Shown: positions 56,023 to 63,406 of the stretch, piece after piece
How positions within the stretch are numbered: the first letter of the stretch is position 1
Layout of the letters: each line of letters begins with the position of its first letter
Assembly (NCBI RefSeq): GCF_003234965.1
Contig: NZ_QKVK01000009.1
Coordinates: 152,144-216,143 of the forward strand
DNA: 64,000 nt
Source: Aestuariivirga litoralis
GTDB taxonomy: Bacteria; Pseudomonadota; Alphaproteobacteria; Rhizobiales; Aestuariivirgaceae
Direction: 5' to 3'
Notes under the pieces: model-generated
Databases searched by the model: none
Seen by the model: only the letters and a program-made list of their open reading frames with translations
Told to the model about the DNA's origin: nothing
Translations under genes and position numbers: made by a program

Positions 56023-56849
56023 TGCGCAAGCCCCTCTCAGCCTTCGCCGTCCACGCCATCCTGGGGCTCTACACGCTGCTCGCACTCTTCCCCATCGTGC
56101 TGGTGGTGATGAATTCCTTCAAGGCCAAGCGGGCGATCTTCAACACGCCGCTGCAGCCGCCCGGTCCCTCGACTTTCGATCCTGTCGGCTACACCCGCGT
56201 CTTCGACGACAGCTCGCTGCCCCTCTATTACCTGAACTCGATCACCGTCACCGTCGGCACCATCTTCTTCACGCTGCTCTTCGGCGCCATGGCGGCCTGG
56301 GCGCTCACCGAATACAAGTTCCGCTTCAACACGCTGCTCGCCCTCTTCCTCTCCATCGGCATCATGGTGCCGATCCGGCTGGGCTCCGTCTCGATCATCC
56401 AGCTCGTCGCGGAGCTGAACCTCATCAACACCTTGACCGCGCTGATCCTCGTCTACACGGCGCAGAACCTGCCGCTCGCCATCTTCATCCTCTCCGAATT
56501 CATCGCCCAGATCCCGAAGGACCTGCGCGAGGCGGCACGCTGCGACGGGCTCTCCGAGTACAACATCTTCTTCCACATCATCCTGCCCTTGATCCGCCCC
56601 GCCATGGCAACGGTCGCCGTCTTCACCATGATCCCGGTGTGGAACGACCTGTGGTTCCCGCTGCTCCTCGCCCCCGCCGGCGGCAAGCAGACCATCACCC
56701 TCGGCGTCCAGCAGTTCCTCGGGCAATACATCACCGACTGGAACGCGGTGCTCGCCGCACTCTCCACGGCCATCGTGCCGGTCCTTCTCCTTTACGTCAT
56801 TTTCTCCCGCCAGCTGATCCGGGGTCTCACCTCGGGCGCGGTGAAGTGA
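56022..56849 (+). CDS. Sugar ABC transporter permease (MalG-like)
   Basis: 275 residues with six helices. The EAA loop is DLREAARCDGLSEYNIFFHIILPLIRPAMATV. MalG/UgpE-like. TGATG overlap with the first permease. Confidence 0.93.
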   Translation: MRKPLSAFAVHAILGLYTLLALFPIVLVVMNSFKAKRAIFNTPLQPPGPSTFDPVGYTRVFDDSSLPLYYLNSITVTVGTIFFTLLFGAMAAWALTEYKFRFNTLLALFLSIGIMVPIRLGSVSIIQLVAELNLINTLTALILVYTAQNLPLAIFILSEFIAQIPKDLREAARCDGLSEYNIFFHIILPLIRPAMATVAVFTMIPVWNDLWFPLLLAPAGGKQTITLGVQQFLGQYITDWNAVLAALSTAIVPVLLLYVIFSRQLIRGLTSGAVK

Positions 56850-56856
56850 GGCGCCC

Positions 56857-57924
56857 ATGGCCGAAGTCCTGATCGAAAACCTGAAGAAGAGCTTCGGCTC
56901 CGTCGAGGTGCTGAAGGATATCGACCTCACCGTGGAGGACGGCGGCTTCGTCGTGCTCGTCGGCCCTTCGGGCTGCGGCAAGTCGACCCTGCTGCGCGCC
57001 ATCGCCGGCCTCGAACCCGTGTCCGGCGGCACCATCACCATCGGCGGCCGCAAGGTGAATGACCTTGCTCCCGCGCAACGCGAGATCGCCATGGTGTTCC
57101 AGTCCTATGCGCTCTATCCGCACATGGACGTCGCGGCCAACATGGGCTTCGGCCTCAAATTCGCCGGCACGCCGAAGGCAGAGATCGAAGCCCGCGTCGC
57201 CGAGGCCGCCCGCATCCTGCAGCTTGAGCCGCTCCTGAAGCGCCGCCCGCGCGAGCTCTCCGGCGGGCAGCGCCAGCGCGTCGCCATCGGCCGCGCCATC
57301 GTGCGGAAACCCCAGGTCTTCCTCTTCGATGAGCCGCTGTCGAACCTCGATGCCGCACTGCGCATCAACACCCGCGTCGAGATCGCCAGGCTCCACAAGC
57401 TGCTCGCCGCCACCATCGTCTATGTCACGCACGACCAGGTCGAGGCCATGACGCTGGCCGACAAGATCGTGGTCATGAACCAGGGCCGCATCGAGCAGCA
57501 GGGCAAGCCGCTGGACCTCTATTACCGCCCGGCCAATCTCTTCGTTGCCGGCTTCATCGGCTCGCCCGCCATGAACTTCCTCAAGGGTCAGGTCGTGGCG
57601 GCCGGCGTCGATCTCGGCGTCGATGGAAGGCTCGCCGTGCCGTTGCCGCAGGGCATGGCGGCAGGCACACCGGTCACGCTGGGAATTCGTCCAGAGCATA
57701 TGAGGATTGCGGCGGGCGAGGGCGCGCTCCACCTCGCCGCCACGGTCGAGCTGGTGGAACGCCTGGGCGAGACCGGCTTCGCTCACCTCCGCCTCGCCTC
57801 CGGCACCGTCGCCATTGCTGAAATCCGCGGCGACACGGGCCTGAAGACGGGCGACCGCACCCATGTGGCGCTCGATGCCGCGCACCTCCACCTCTTCGGG
57901 GCGGATGGCCGGCGCCTCGGCTGA
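56857..57924 (+). CDS. Sugar ABC transporter ATP-binding protein (UgpC/MsmK-like)
   Basis: 355 residues. Walker A VGPSGCGKSTLLRAIAG, signature LSGGQRQRVAIGRAI, Walker B VFLFDEPLSNLDA, and H-switch YVTHDQVEAM. The C-terminal OB/TOBE domain contains IRPEHMRIAAGEGALHL. It energises the preceding permeases. It ends the operon; a GAGG site precedes the ATG. Confidence 0.95.
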   Translation: MAEVLIENLKKSFGSVEVLKDIDLTVEDGGFVVLVGPSGCGKSTLLRAIAGLEPVSGGTITIGGRKVNDLAPAQREIAMVFQSYALYPHMDVAANMGFGLKFAGTPKAEIEARVAEAARILQLEPLLKRRPRELSGGQRQRVAIGRAIVRKPQVFLFDEPLSNLDAALRINTRVEIARLHKLLAATIVYVTHDQVEAMTLADKIVVMNQGRIEQQGKPLDLYYRPANLFVAGFIGSPAMNFLKGQVVAAGVDLGVDGRLAVPLPQGMAAGTPVTLGIRPEHMRIAAGEGALHLAATVELVERLGETGFAHLRLASGTVAIAEIRGDTGLKTGDRTHVALDAAHLHLFGADGRRLG

Positions 57925-57942
57925 AGACCGGGGATCGAAACA

Positions 57943-57967
57943 GGAACCAACACCCGCGGGTGGCGTT
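57943..57967 (+). promoter_or_regulatory. Predicted EcfG-type promoter (GGAAC-N16-CGTT)
   Basis: GGAAC at 57943-57947 and CGTT at 57964-57967, with 16 bases between. The -10 is 60 bases before the ATG of the 150-residue gene at 58028. Confidence 0.7.
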
Positions 57968-58027
57968 CATCCGGAACGAACGAAGGGTTCGGGAACCGGA
58001 CGGCTCACAACGCTCAGAGGTGTTTCG

Positions 58028-58480
58028 ATGTGCGACTACAGCCTGGAAAATCAGATCAGCCGTGCCGCTGAGGTGGGCGACAAGCTCGTCACCAGCAGCT
58101 TTCCCATGACCCCCACCCGCGGCTTCTGCGCCGAGAACGAGGCGGGTGTCGCGGTGTGCCTGCTGCCCGGCACCGAGCTCGCCTTTGCCGAACCTGTCCG
58201 CTACAACGGCCTGTGGGGTTCGCTCGTCAATTATGTGAAGGCGCGCCTCGGGCGTGACATGGCCGATGCCATGCTGGCGCGCTTCCGCCAGGTCGATCTC
58301 GACAATCCGCACACCCACCATGATGCGATCGAACTGGCCGATGGCCGCGTGATCAAGCTGTCCCTGCTGCATGAGGGCCAGCGCGCCCGCGTGCTGCAGC
58401 TGCCGGCCGTCGGCGATCCGCAGCGCCGCCACGACGAGCATGCGCGTGGGGCGGGTGAAGCTCTGGCACCGGCGCGCTGA
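58028..58480 (+). CDS. Conserved hypothetical protein, 150 aa
   Basis: 150 residues starting MCDYSLENQISRAAEVGDKL, with RGFCAENEAGVAVCLLPGTELAF and a histidine-rich NPHTHHDAIEL. This resembles a family of short alphaproteobacterial proteins without known function. It has no signal peptide or helix. It is preceded by a strong EcfG-type promoter and coupled to the next small membrane protein by TGATG. Its likely regulation, not its biochemistry, is what can be said. Confidence 0.8.
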   Translation: MCDYSLENQISRAAEVGDKLVTSSFPMTPTRGFCAENEAGVAVCLLPGTELAFAEPVRYNGLWGSLVNYVKARLGRDMADAMLARFRQVDLDNPHTHHDAIELADGRVIKLSLLHEGQRARVLQLPAVGDPQRRHDEHARGAGEALAPAR

Positions 58481-58647
58481 TGCGCATCAGGCCCGGTATC
58501 GACGAGGAGCACAAGCAGGTCGAGCTGACCAGGACCGAGGCCCGCGCCGCGGGCAGGGGTTACAACATCCACGTGCTCATCTTCGGGTTGGGCGGGGTGA
58601 TCATCGCCTTCCTGGTGATCCTCCTCGCCTATGCCCGGCTGGATTGA
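58480..58647 (+). CDS. Small single-pass membrane protein, 55 aa
   Basis: 55 residues: a charged N-terminal half (DEEHKQVELTRTEARAAG) and one C-terminal helix (about residues 32-52) ending in AYARLD. The ATG overlaps the upstream stop as TGATG. A hairpin terminator follows 8 bases after the stop. Layout parallels the small membrane protein at 7137, also behind an EcfG-type promoter. Function unknown. Confidence 0.65.
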   Translation: MRIRPGIDEEHKQVELTRTEARAAGRGYNIHVLIFGLGGVIIAFLVILLAYARLD

Positions 58648-58654
58648 GCGGGCA

Positions 58655-58676
58655 GGGGCGGGAACAATCCCGCCCC
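58655..58676 (+). terminator. Hairpin terminator after the EcfG-linked small operon
   Basis: GGGGCGGGA-ACAA-TCCCGCCCC, a 9-base GC-rich stem followed by TT. It is located right after the small gene. It overlaps the start of the next EcfG promoter (58661). Confidence 0.7.
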
Positions 58677-58686
58677 TTCCGGCGTT
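58661..58686 (+). promoter_or_regulatory. Predicted EcfG-type promoter (GGAAC-N17-CGTT)
   Basis: GGAAC at 58661-58665 and CGTT at 58683-58686, 17 bases apart, inside and after the preceding hairpin. The -10 is about 190 bases before the kinase gene at 58877. Confidence 0.55.
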
Positions 58687-58876
58687 GACCGTCCGCTGAA
58701 ATGGACGTGCGGGCCCCCAACGGGCCGCATCTGCAGGGATGTCTTCCCCGTCAGCAGTTTCGAGGTGGCAGCTGCGCCCGCCGGGCGGGCGGCCTGCCGT
58801 GTGAGAAGGGGCCGCCCTTGTGGGTGGTTCGCGTGTGGTGCGTATGCGTGAGTTACGTTGGCCTTCGGCAACAATC

Positions 58877-60997
58877 ATGTTTGATCGACAGAGAAACCGG
58901 GCAGCGAGCCCCAAGGACGGTGCCTGGATGCAGGGCGAGGCGAGCTGGGCCCTGCGGGCCCTCAGTGTGGCGCGCATCGTGTTCTATTCCATCGACTGCG
59001 CAACGGGCTTCATGCTCCGCTCCGACAATTGCATGGAGATACTCGGCATGCCGCCGGCGGGTCCGGCGGCCTCGTGGCCGCTCGTCATCTTCCCGGAGGA
59101 TCGTGCCCATTACGAGCTGGCGCGGCGCTCGCTGTCGCCCCAGCAGCCAAACTTCGAGATCGAGTACCGGGTCGAGAACAGCAAGACCGGCAAGCAGTTC
59201 TGGGTGCTCGACCGGGGGGCCGGCGAATTCGACGCGGAAGGCCGCCTCACCGGCATCCGCGGCGCCATCATCGATGTCTCGGCGCGGATCAGCGTGGAGC
59301 GCGAGTTGCGCAAGGCCGCGCGCCTGCGCAGCGTGGTCTTCGAGGCGGCGCGCATGGCCGCCTGGCACTTCGACGTGGCGGCCGACCGCTTCACCTTCAC
59401 GGACGAGTTGCTGGCGCTCCTCGAAATCGACCGCCGCCATTTCGATGGCACGCCTGCCGCCCTCGAGAACGCCATTCATCCGGATGACCGCGAGGCCTGG
59501 CGCCAGGCGCATGACCAGGCCCGCACGCCCGGCAACCGCATGGAGATCGAATTCCGCCTGCTGGTGCCCGGCCCGCGCACGCGCTGGATCCTGTCGCGCG
59601 GCGAGGTGGTGCGCCGCATCGACGGCGTGCCGCTCGAATCCTATGGCGTGATGATCGACATCACAGAGCGCAAGGCAGCGGAGGAGGCTGCGGCGCGCCT
59701 CGCCGCCATCGTCGAATCCTCCGAGGAGGCGATCATCGCCAAGACGCTGCGCGGCGTCATCACCAGCTGGAACAAGGGTGCCGAGCGCCTGTTCGGCTAC
59801 ACCGCGGAAGAGATGATCGGCGAGTCGGTCTGGAAGCTCATCCCGGAGGATGGCGAACACGAGGAAATCAACATCCTCAACACCGTGCGCACCAGCCAGT
59901 CGGTGCCCTCGCACGAGACGGTGCGCCTGCACCGCACCGGGCGGCGCATTCACGTCGCCGTCTCGGTCTCGCCCATTCTCAATGCCCAGGGCATGGTGGT
60001 CGGCGCCTCCACCATCGCGCGTGACGTCACCGAGCGCCGCCGCCAGACCGAGCTCCTCACCGAGAACGAGGCGCGCATGCGCCTCGCCCTCAAGTCGGCC
60101 CGCGCCGGCGCCTGGACGTTCGACCTGAAGCGCCGCGAGCTGCACTGGTCGCCGGAGATGTTTGCGCTCTATGGCCTCGATCCCGCCAAGGGCCAGCCCT
60201 CGCGCGAGATGCTGGCGCAGCGCATCTCGCCCGCCCACCGCCGGCGCGCCCGCAAGGAATTCGCCCGCGCCATGCTGCAGGGCGGTTCCTTCACGCTGGA
60301 ATTCCCGATCAACCGCCCCGACGGCACCGAAATCTGGACGGCACTGGCCGGCGACGTGATCAAGGACGAGAACGGCAAGCCCGTCGCGGCGCGCGGCATC
60401 GACCAGGACATCACCGAGCGCAAGAACTGGGAGAAGCGCCAGGCCATGCTGCTGCGCGAGCTCTCGCACCGGGTGAAGAACACGCTGGCCGTGGTGCAGT
60501 CGGTGGCCCGCCAGACCCTGCGCTCCAGCCCCAGCCCGCGGAGCTTCGTCGATGCCTTCGAGGGCCGCATCCGCAGCCTCGCCGCCTCGCACAGCCTGTT
60601 GACCGAGGCGGACTGGGGCGGGGCGCGGCTCGACACCATCATCCACCACCAGGTCGCCGCCATGGTGCAGGATCATGACGGCCGCTTCCGCCTCAAGGGG
60701 CCGGACGTGGTGCTGAGTGCCGAGGTCGCCACCCAGATCGGCCTCGTCCTGCACGAACTCGCCACCAATGCCGCGAAATACGGGTCCCTCTCGGTGCCCG
60801 AGGGCCATGTCGACATCGTCTGGACCGCCACCCGCACCCGCCTCTGCCTGATGTGGCGCGAGCATGGCGGCCCGAAGATCGCGAAGAAGCCGGAGTTCAC
60901 CGGCTTCGGCACGCTCCTCATCACCTCGAGCGCGCAGAAGGTCACCCAGCGCTTCCTCAGGGACGGCCTCGTCTGCAAGCTCGAATTCGCCCGCTAG
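58877..60997 (+). CDS. Multi-PAS HWE-family sensor histidine kinase
   Basis: About 706 residues: four PAS-like modules (roughly residues 20-145, 150-270, 275-395 and 400-520), then an HWE kinase core. The H-box is LSHRVKNTLAVVQSVARQT, the N-box HELATNAAKYGSLS, and the family WxE tract is seen as WREHGG. There are no membrane helices, so it is a cytosolic sensor. HWE/HisKA2 kinases typically drive the alphaproteobacterial PhyR-NepR-EcfG switch. Start uncertain: ATG at 58877 or 58928. Stop overlaps the convergent AI-2E gene by 4 bases at CTAG. Confidence 0.9.
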   Translation: MFDRQRNRAASPKDGAWMQGEASWALRALSVARIVFYSIDCATGFMLRSDNCMEILGMPPAGPAASWPLVIFPEDRAHYELARRSLSPQQPNFEIEYRVENSKTGKQFWVLDRGAGEFDAEGRLTGIRGAIIDVSARISVERELRKAARLRSVVFEAARMAAWHFDVAADRFTFTDELLALLEIDRRHFDGTPAALENAIHPDDREAWRQAHDQARTPGNRMEIEFRLLVPGPRTRWILSRGEVVRRIDGVPLESYGVMIDITERKAAEEAAARLAAIVESSEEAIIAKTLRGVITSWNKGAERLFGYTAEEMIGESVWKLIPEDGEHEEINILNTVRTSQSVPSHETVRLHRTGRRIHVAVSVSPILNAQGMVVGASTIARDVTERRRQTELLTENEARMRLALKSARAGAWTFDLKRRELHWSPEMFALYGLDPAKGQPSREMLAQRISPAHRRRARKEFARAMLQGGSFTLEFPINRPDGTEIWTALAGDVIKDENGKPVAARGIDQDITERKNWEKRQAMLLRELSHRVKNTLAVVQSVARQTLRSSPSPRSFVDAFEGRIRSLAASHSLLTEADWGGARLDTIIHHQVAAMVQDHDGRFRLKGPDVVLSAEVATQIGLVLHELATNAAKYGSLSVPEGHVDIVWTATRTRLCLMWREHGGPKIAKKPEFTGFGTLLITSSAQKVTQRFLRDGLVCKLEFAR

Positions 60998-62088
60998 GCT
61001 GTTGTCGTCTCCGCGCTGTGCCGTTGTGCCAGGAATTCCCCGAACGGCGCCAGCGCCTCGACATGGGCGCACAGCACGCGGAAACTGACGAGGATGGGCA
61101 CCGCGACGACGATCCCGGCAATGCCCCAGCACCAGGCCCAGAAGGCCAGCGCCAGCAGGATCATCACGGCGTTGATTTCCATGCGCCGGCTCAGCACCGC
61201 GGGGGTGATGATCTGTGTCTCGAGCCCGATGAGGATGCCATAGGCCAGCGGCGCCAGCAGCGCATGGCCCAGCGTGTCGAACACCACGAAGCCGATCAGC
61301 GCGGAGACGGCGAGCCCGGTGATCGGCCCGAGATAGGGAATGAAGTTGAGCACGAAGGCGAACAGCGCCCACAGATGCGGCGTCGGCAGCCCGATGAGCC
61401 AGAAGGCGAGGCCGACCGCGACGGCGAGTCCCGCGTTGATCAGCGTGATCGACAGGAGATAGGCCGAAACCTCGCGCTCGACGTCGAGTGCGATGGCCAG
61501 CGCCGCCTTCTTGTCCGACAGCGTCGGCATCACCCGGATCAGCTTTTCATAGAACAGGTCGCCCGAGGCCATCAGGAACACCGCGATGACGATGGCGCCG
61601 CTCGCCACGAAGATCACGTTCAGCGGATAGCCTGCGAGAACGGTGAAGACGGTGGGCAGCATCGGCTGCTTCACCACCACCTCCTGGGCGTCGCTGTTCG
61701 CCGGTGCGGCGGCCTGCTGCAGGGCATCTGAAATATGGATCAGGCCGTCGAAGGAACTGCGCAGCGCCGCCAGCTTGTGCATCAGCTCCTGCTGCAGCCG
61801 TGGGGCATCGGCAATCCACTGCGAGATGGCGCCGGCAAAGGCGCTTGTGGCGATGCCGAGAATGGCCGCGGCGACCAGCACGATGCCGGCGGTGGTCGCC
61901 CAGGCGGGGATGCCGCGGCGCGACATGGCGCGCACCAGCGGCCTCATCGTGGTGGCGATGAAGAAGGCGAAGACCGCGGGCAGCAGGAAGTCGCGCGCGA
62001 AGGCGGCGCCCGCGACGGCTGCGATGGCCAGCAGGCCCGCCGCGATGCGCCGGATGTGGAGCAGCAGGCGTTGCTGCTCCGCCGTCAA
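60994..62088 (-). CDS. AI-2E family membrane transporter
   Basis: 364 residues with about eight helices in the PerM/AI-2E pattern; C-terminal LGHALLAPLAYGILIGLETQIITPAVLSRRMEINA. The TTG start at 62088 overlaps the stop of the DUF3309 gene as TTGA, making a two-gene operon behind an EcfG-type promoter. Substrate unknown. Paralogue of the 10854-11948 gene. Confidence 0.85.
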   Translation of the reverse strand: MTAEQQRLLLHIRRIAAGLLAIAAVAGAAFARDFLLPAVFAFFIATTMRPLVRAMSRRGIPAWATTAGIVLVAAAILGIATSAFAGAISQWIADAPRLQQELMHKLAALRSSFDGLIHISDALQQAAAPANSDAQEVVVKQPMLPTVFTVLAGYPLNVIFVASGAIVIAVFLMASGDLFYEKLIRVMPTLSDKKAALAIALDVEREVSAYLLSITLINAGLAVAVGLAFWLIGLPTPHLWALFAFVLNFIPYLGPITGLAVSALIGFVVFDTLGHALLAPLAYGILIGLETQIITPAVLSRRMEINAVMILLALAFWAWCWGIAGIVVAVPILVSFRVLCAHVEALAPFGEFLAQRHSAETTTA

Positions 62089-62243
62089 ATCCGTCCCATC
62101 AGCATCAGTATGATGACCACGACCACGATGAGGCCGAGGATGCCGGAGGGACCATAACCCCAGCTGCGGCTATAGCCCCAGCTCGGCAGCGCGCCGATGA
62201 GGATGAGGATCAGGATGATGATGAGAATGGTGCCAAGCGTCAT
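62085..62243 (-). CDS. DUF3309-family small membrane protein, 52 aa
   Basis: 52 residues: MTLGTILIIILILILIGALP helix, a WGYSRSWGYGPSG turn rich in aromatics, and a second helix ending MLMGRI. This matches DUF3309, a short alphaproteobacterial membrane family of unknown role. The ATG at 62243 has an AGGAG site 7 bases upstream. An EcfG-type promoter lies inside the end of ecfG just upstream. Confidence 0.85.
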   Translation of the reverse strand: MTLGTILIIILILILIGALPSWGYSRSWGYGPSGILGLIVVVVIILMLMGRI

Positions 62244-62275
62244 GGAACGGCTCCTGTTCTGGTAAGGCAGCCCCA

Positions 62276-62301
62276 AACGCCGCAGAGTTCACTTGTGTTC
62301 C
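62276..62301 (-). promoter_or_regulatory. Predicted EcfG-type promoter on minus strand (GGAAC-N17-CGTT)
   Basis: On the plus strand it reads AACG (62276-62279), 17 bases, GTTCC (62297-62301). On the minus strand this is the exact EcfG consensus reading towards the DUF3309 gene (ATG at 62243). It lies partly within the 3' end of ecfG. Confidence 0.7.
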
Positions 62302-62879
62302 GATGGGTCTTCATCTCCGGCGCGGAGCGTGGGGGCGTGGCCCAGCAGCACGGCAAGCTTGTGGCGCGCGCGGTTCACGCGGCTCTTCACCGTGCCCACC
62401 GGCACATGGCAGATCTCAGCCACCTCCTGGTAGGAAAAGCCGGATGCCCCCACCAGCACCACCGCCTCGCGCTGGTCGTCGGGCAGCTGCTGCAGCGCCA
62501 GCCGCAGGTCGGACATGTCGAGCTGGCTTTCCTGGCCGGCGGGCGTCATCACCCCCGCGGCATAGCCGCCGTCGGCATCCTCCACCTCGCGCTTGCGCTT
62601 CCTCAGCTGGCTGAAATACTCGTTGCGCAGGATGGTGAACAGCCAGGCCTTGAGGTTGGTGCCCTCCTGGAAGCCGTGCTGGTGGTTCCACGCCTTCATC
62701 AGCGTTTCCTGCACCAGGTCGTCGGCATGGTCGGCATGCGCGGCGAGCGACAGCGCAAAGGCCCTGAGCTTGGGGATGGCGGCCAGAAGCCCCTGGCGGA
62801 AGGCGCTGCGCCGCTCGTCCTCGGCCACCCGGCTGTCGCTTGCCTCGGCTTGTGCGGCGGCGGGAAGGGGTTCGCTCAT
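62289..62879 (-). CDS. ecfG: EcfG-type ECF sigma factor (general stress sigma)
   Basis: 196 residues. Sigma-70 region 2 (RAFALSLAAHADHADDLVQETLMKAW and LFTILRNEYFSQLRKR) and region 4 (LPDDQREAVVLVGASGFSYQEVAEICHVPVGTVKSRVNRARHKL) are complete. The order and its position right after nepR identify the ECF15/EcfG group, the general-stress sigma of alphaproteobacteria, which recognises GGAAC-N16/17-CGTT. Start one base after the nepR stop. Confidence 0.93.
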   Translation of the reverse strand: MSEPLPAAAQAEASDSRVAEDERRSAFRQGLLAAIPKLRAFALSLAAHADHADDLVQETLMKAWNHQHGFQEGTNLKAWLFTILRNEYFSQLRKRKREVEDADGGYAAGVMTPAGQESQLDMSDLRLALQQLPDDQREAVVLVGASGFSYQEVAEICHVPVGTVKSRVNRARHKLAVLLGHAPTLRAGDEDPSEHK

Positions 62880-62880
62880 C

Positions 62881-63084
62881 TCAGCCGCGCCGCGGCTCCG
62901 CGGGCTCTTCCGCCGCCGCCTCGAGTTCGCGCATCAGTGCGGCGAGGCGGCCGGGCAGGGGCTGCTGCTGCAGCTCCTCATAGTGCAGGCGCAGCCGGCG
63001 CCCGATCATCTCGTGTACGGCAGGGCGCAGCCGGGGTAGCGGCTGCCTCTGGAAACCGTGTCCCTCCCGCCGGTTGGGGGTCAT
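62881..63084 (-). CDS. nepR: NepR anti-sigma factor
   Basis: 67 residues. The NepR helix pair shows RRLRLHYEELQQQPLPGRLAALMREL, the signature of NepR. It binds and inhibits EcfG until phosphorylated PhyR takes it away. ATG with a GGAG site; ends one base before ecfG. No phyR gene is in the window. Confidence 0.9.
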   Translation of the reverse strand: MTPNRREGHGFQRQPLPRLRPAVHEMIGRRLRLHYEELQQQPLPGRLAALMRELEAAAEEPAEPRRG

Positions 63085-63406
63085 GTCGAATTCTCCGGAT
63101 CTGTCCATTCTTCTCGCCGGGTCACGGTGCGCCCGCGCATCCCCGTCCATGTTGTGTATGTGTCGAGGGAAAGGGGACTTTCCGTCAGATGGTTCCGGCA
63201 TGTGCCGGTTTTTCGGGGGGTGTGGCGCGCATGCATGCCCCGGTGCACCTCGCCTCGCCCTGTGGTTTAGGGCTCTGCACCAAATGAAACCTTCGCCCTA
63301 CGCATAAACCCTAAGGCGCGAACGCTATTCCCTCGTTCCGGGGAACCGTCTAATGACCCTTTCCAGTCTGGTCCGCCTCGTGCGGAGCGTGTGGATAGGA
63401 AACATC
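63085..63406. other. Intergenic region between nepR and ugd
   Basis: A 322-base non-coding stretch separating divergent nepR and ugd. No ORF of interest is seen on either strand. It holds an imperfect EcfG-like site towards nepR at 63171-63196 (see next entry), GGCATGTGCC-type inverted bases, an alternating GCGCATGCATGC stretch and AT-richer sequence near 63270-63320. No ribosome-site decision or RNA gene is evident. It is presumably the promoter area of both genes. Confidence 0.7.
63171..63196 (-). promoter_or_regulatory. Imperfect EcfG-like site towards nepR (GGAAC-N17-CCTT)
   Basis: On the minus strand GGAAC (63196-63192) is followed after 17 bases by CCTT instead of CGTT. The -35 is exact and the -10 has one mismatch. 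It sits 87 bases before the nepR start. Autoregulation is usual for nepR-ecfG, so this is plausible but unproved. Confidence 0.35.

Noticed and set aside
63320..63340. Possible EcfG site (GGAAC ... CGTT on minus strand) before ugd/nepR
   Set aside because: Spacing is only 10 bases, far from the 16-17 required.
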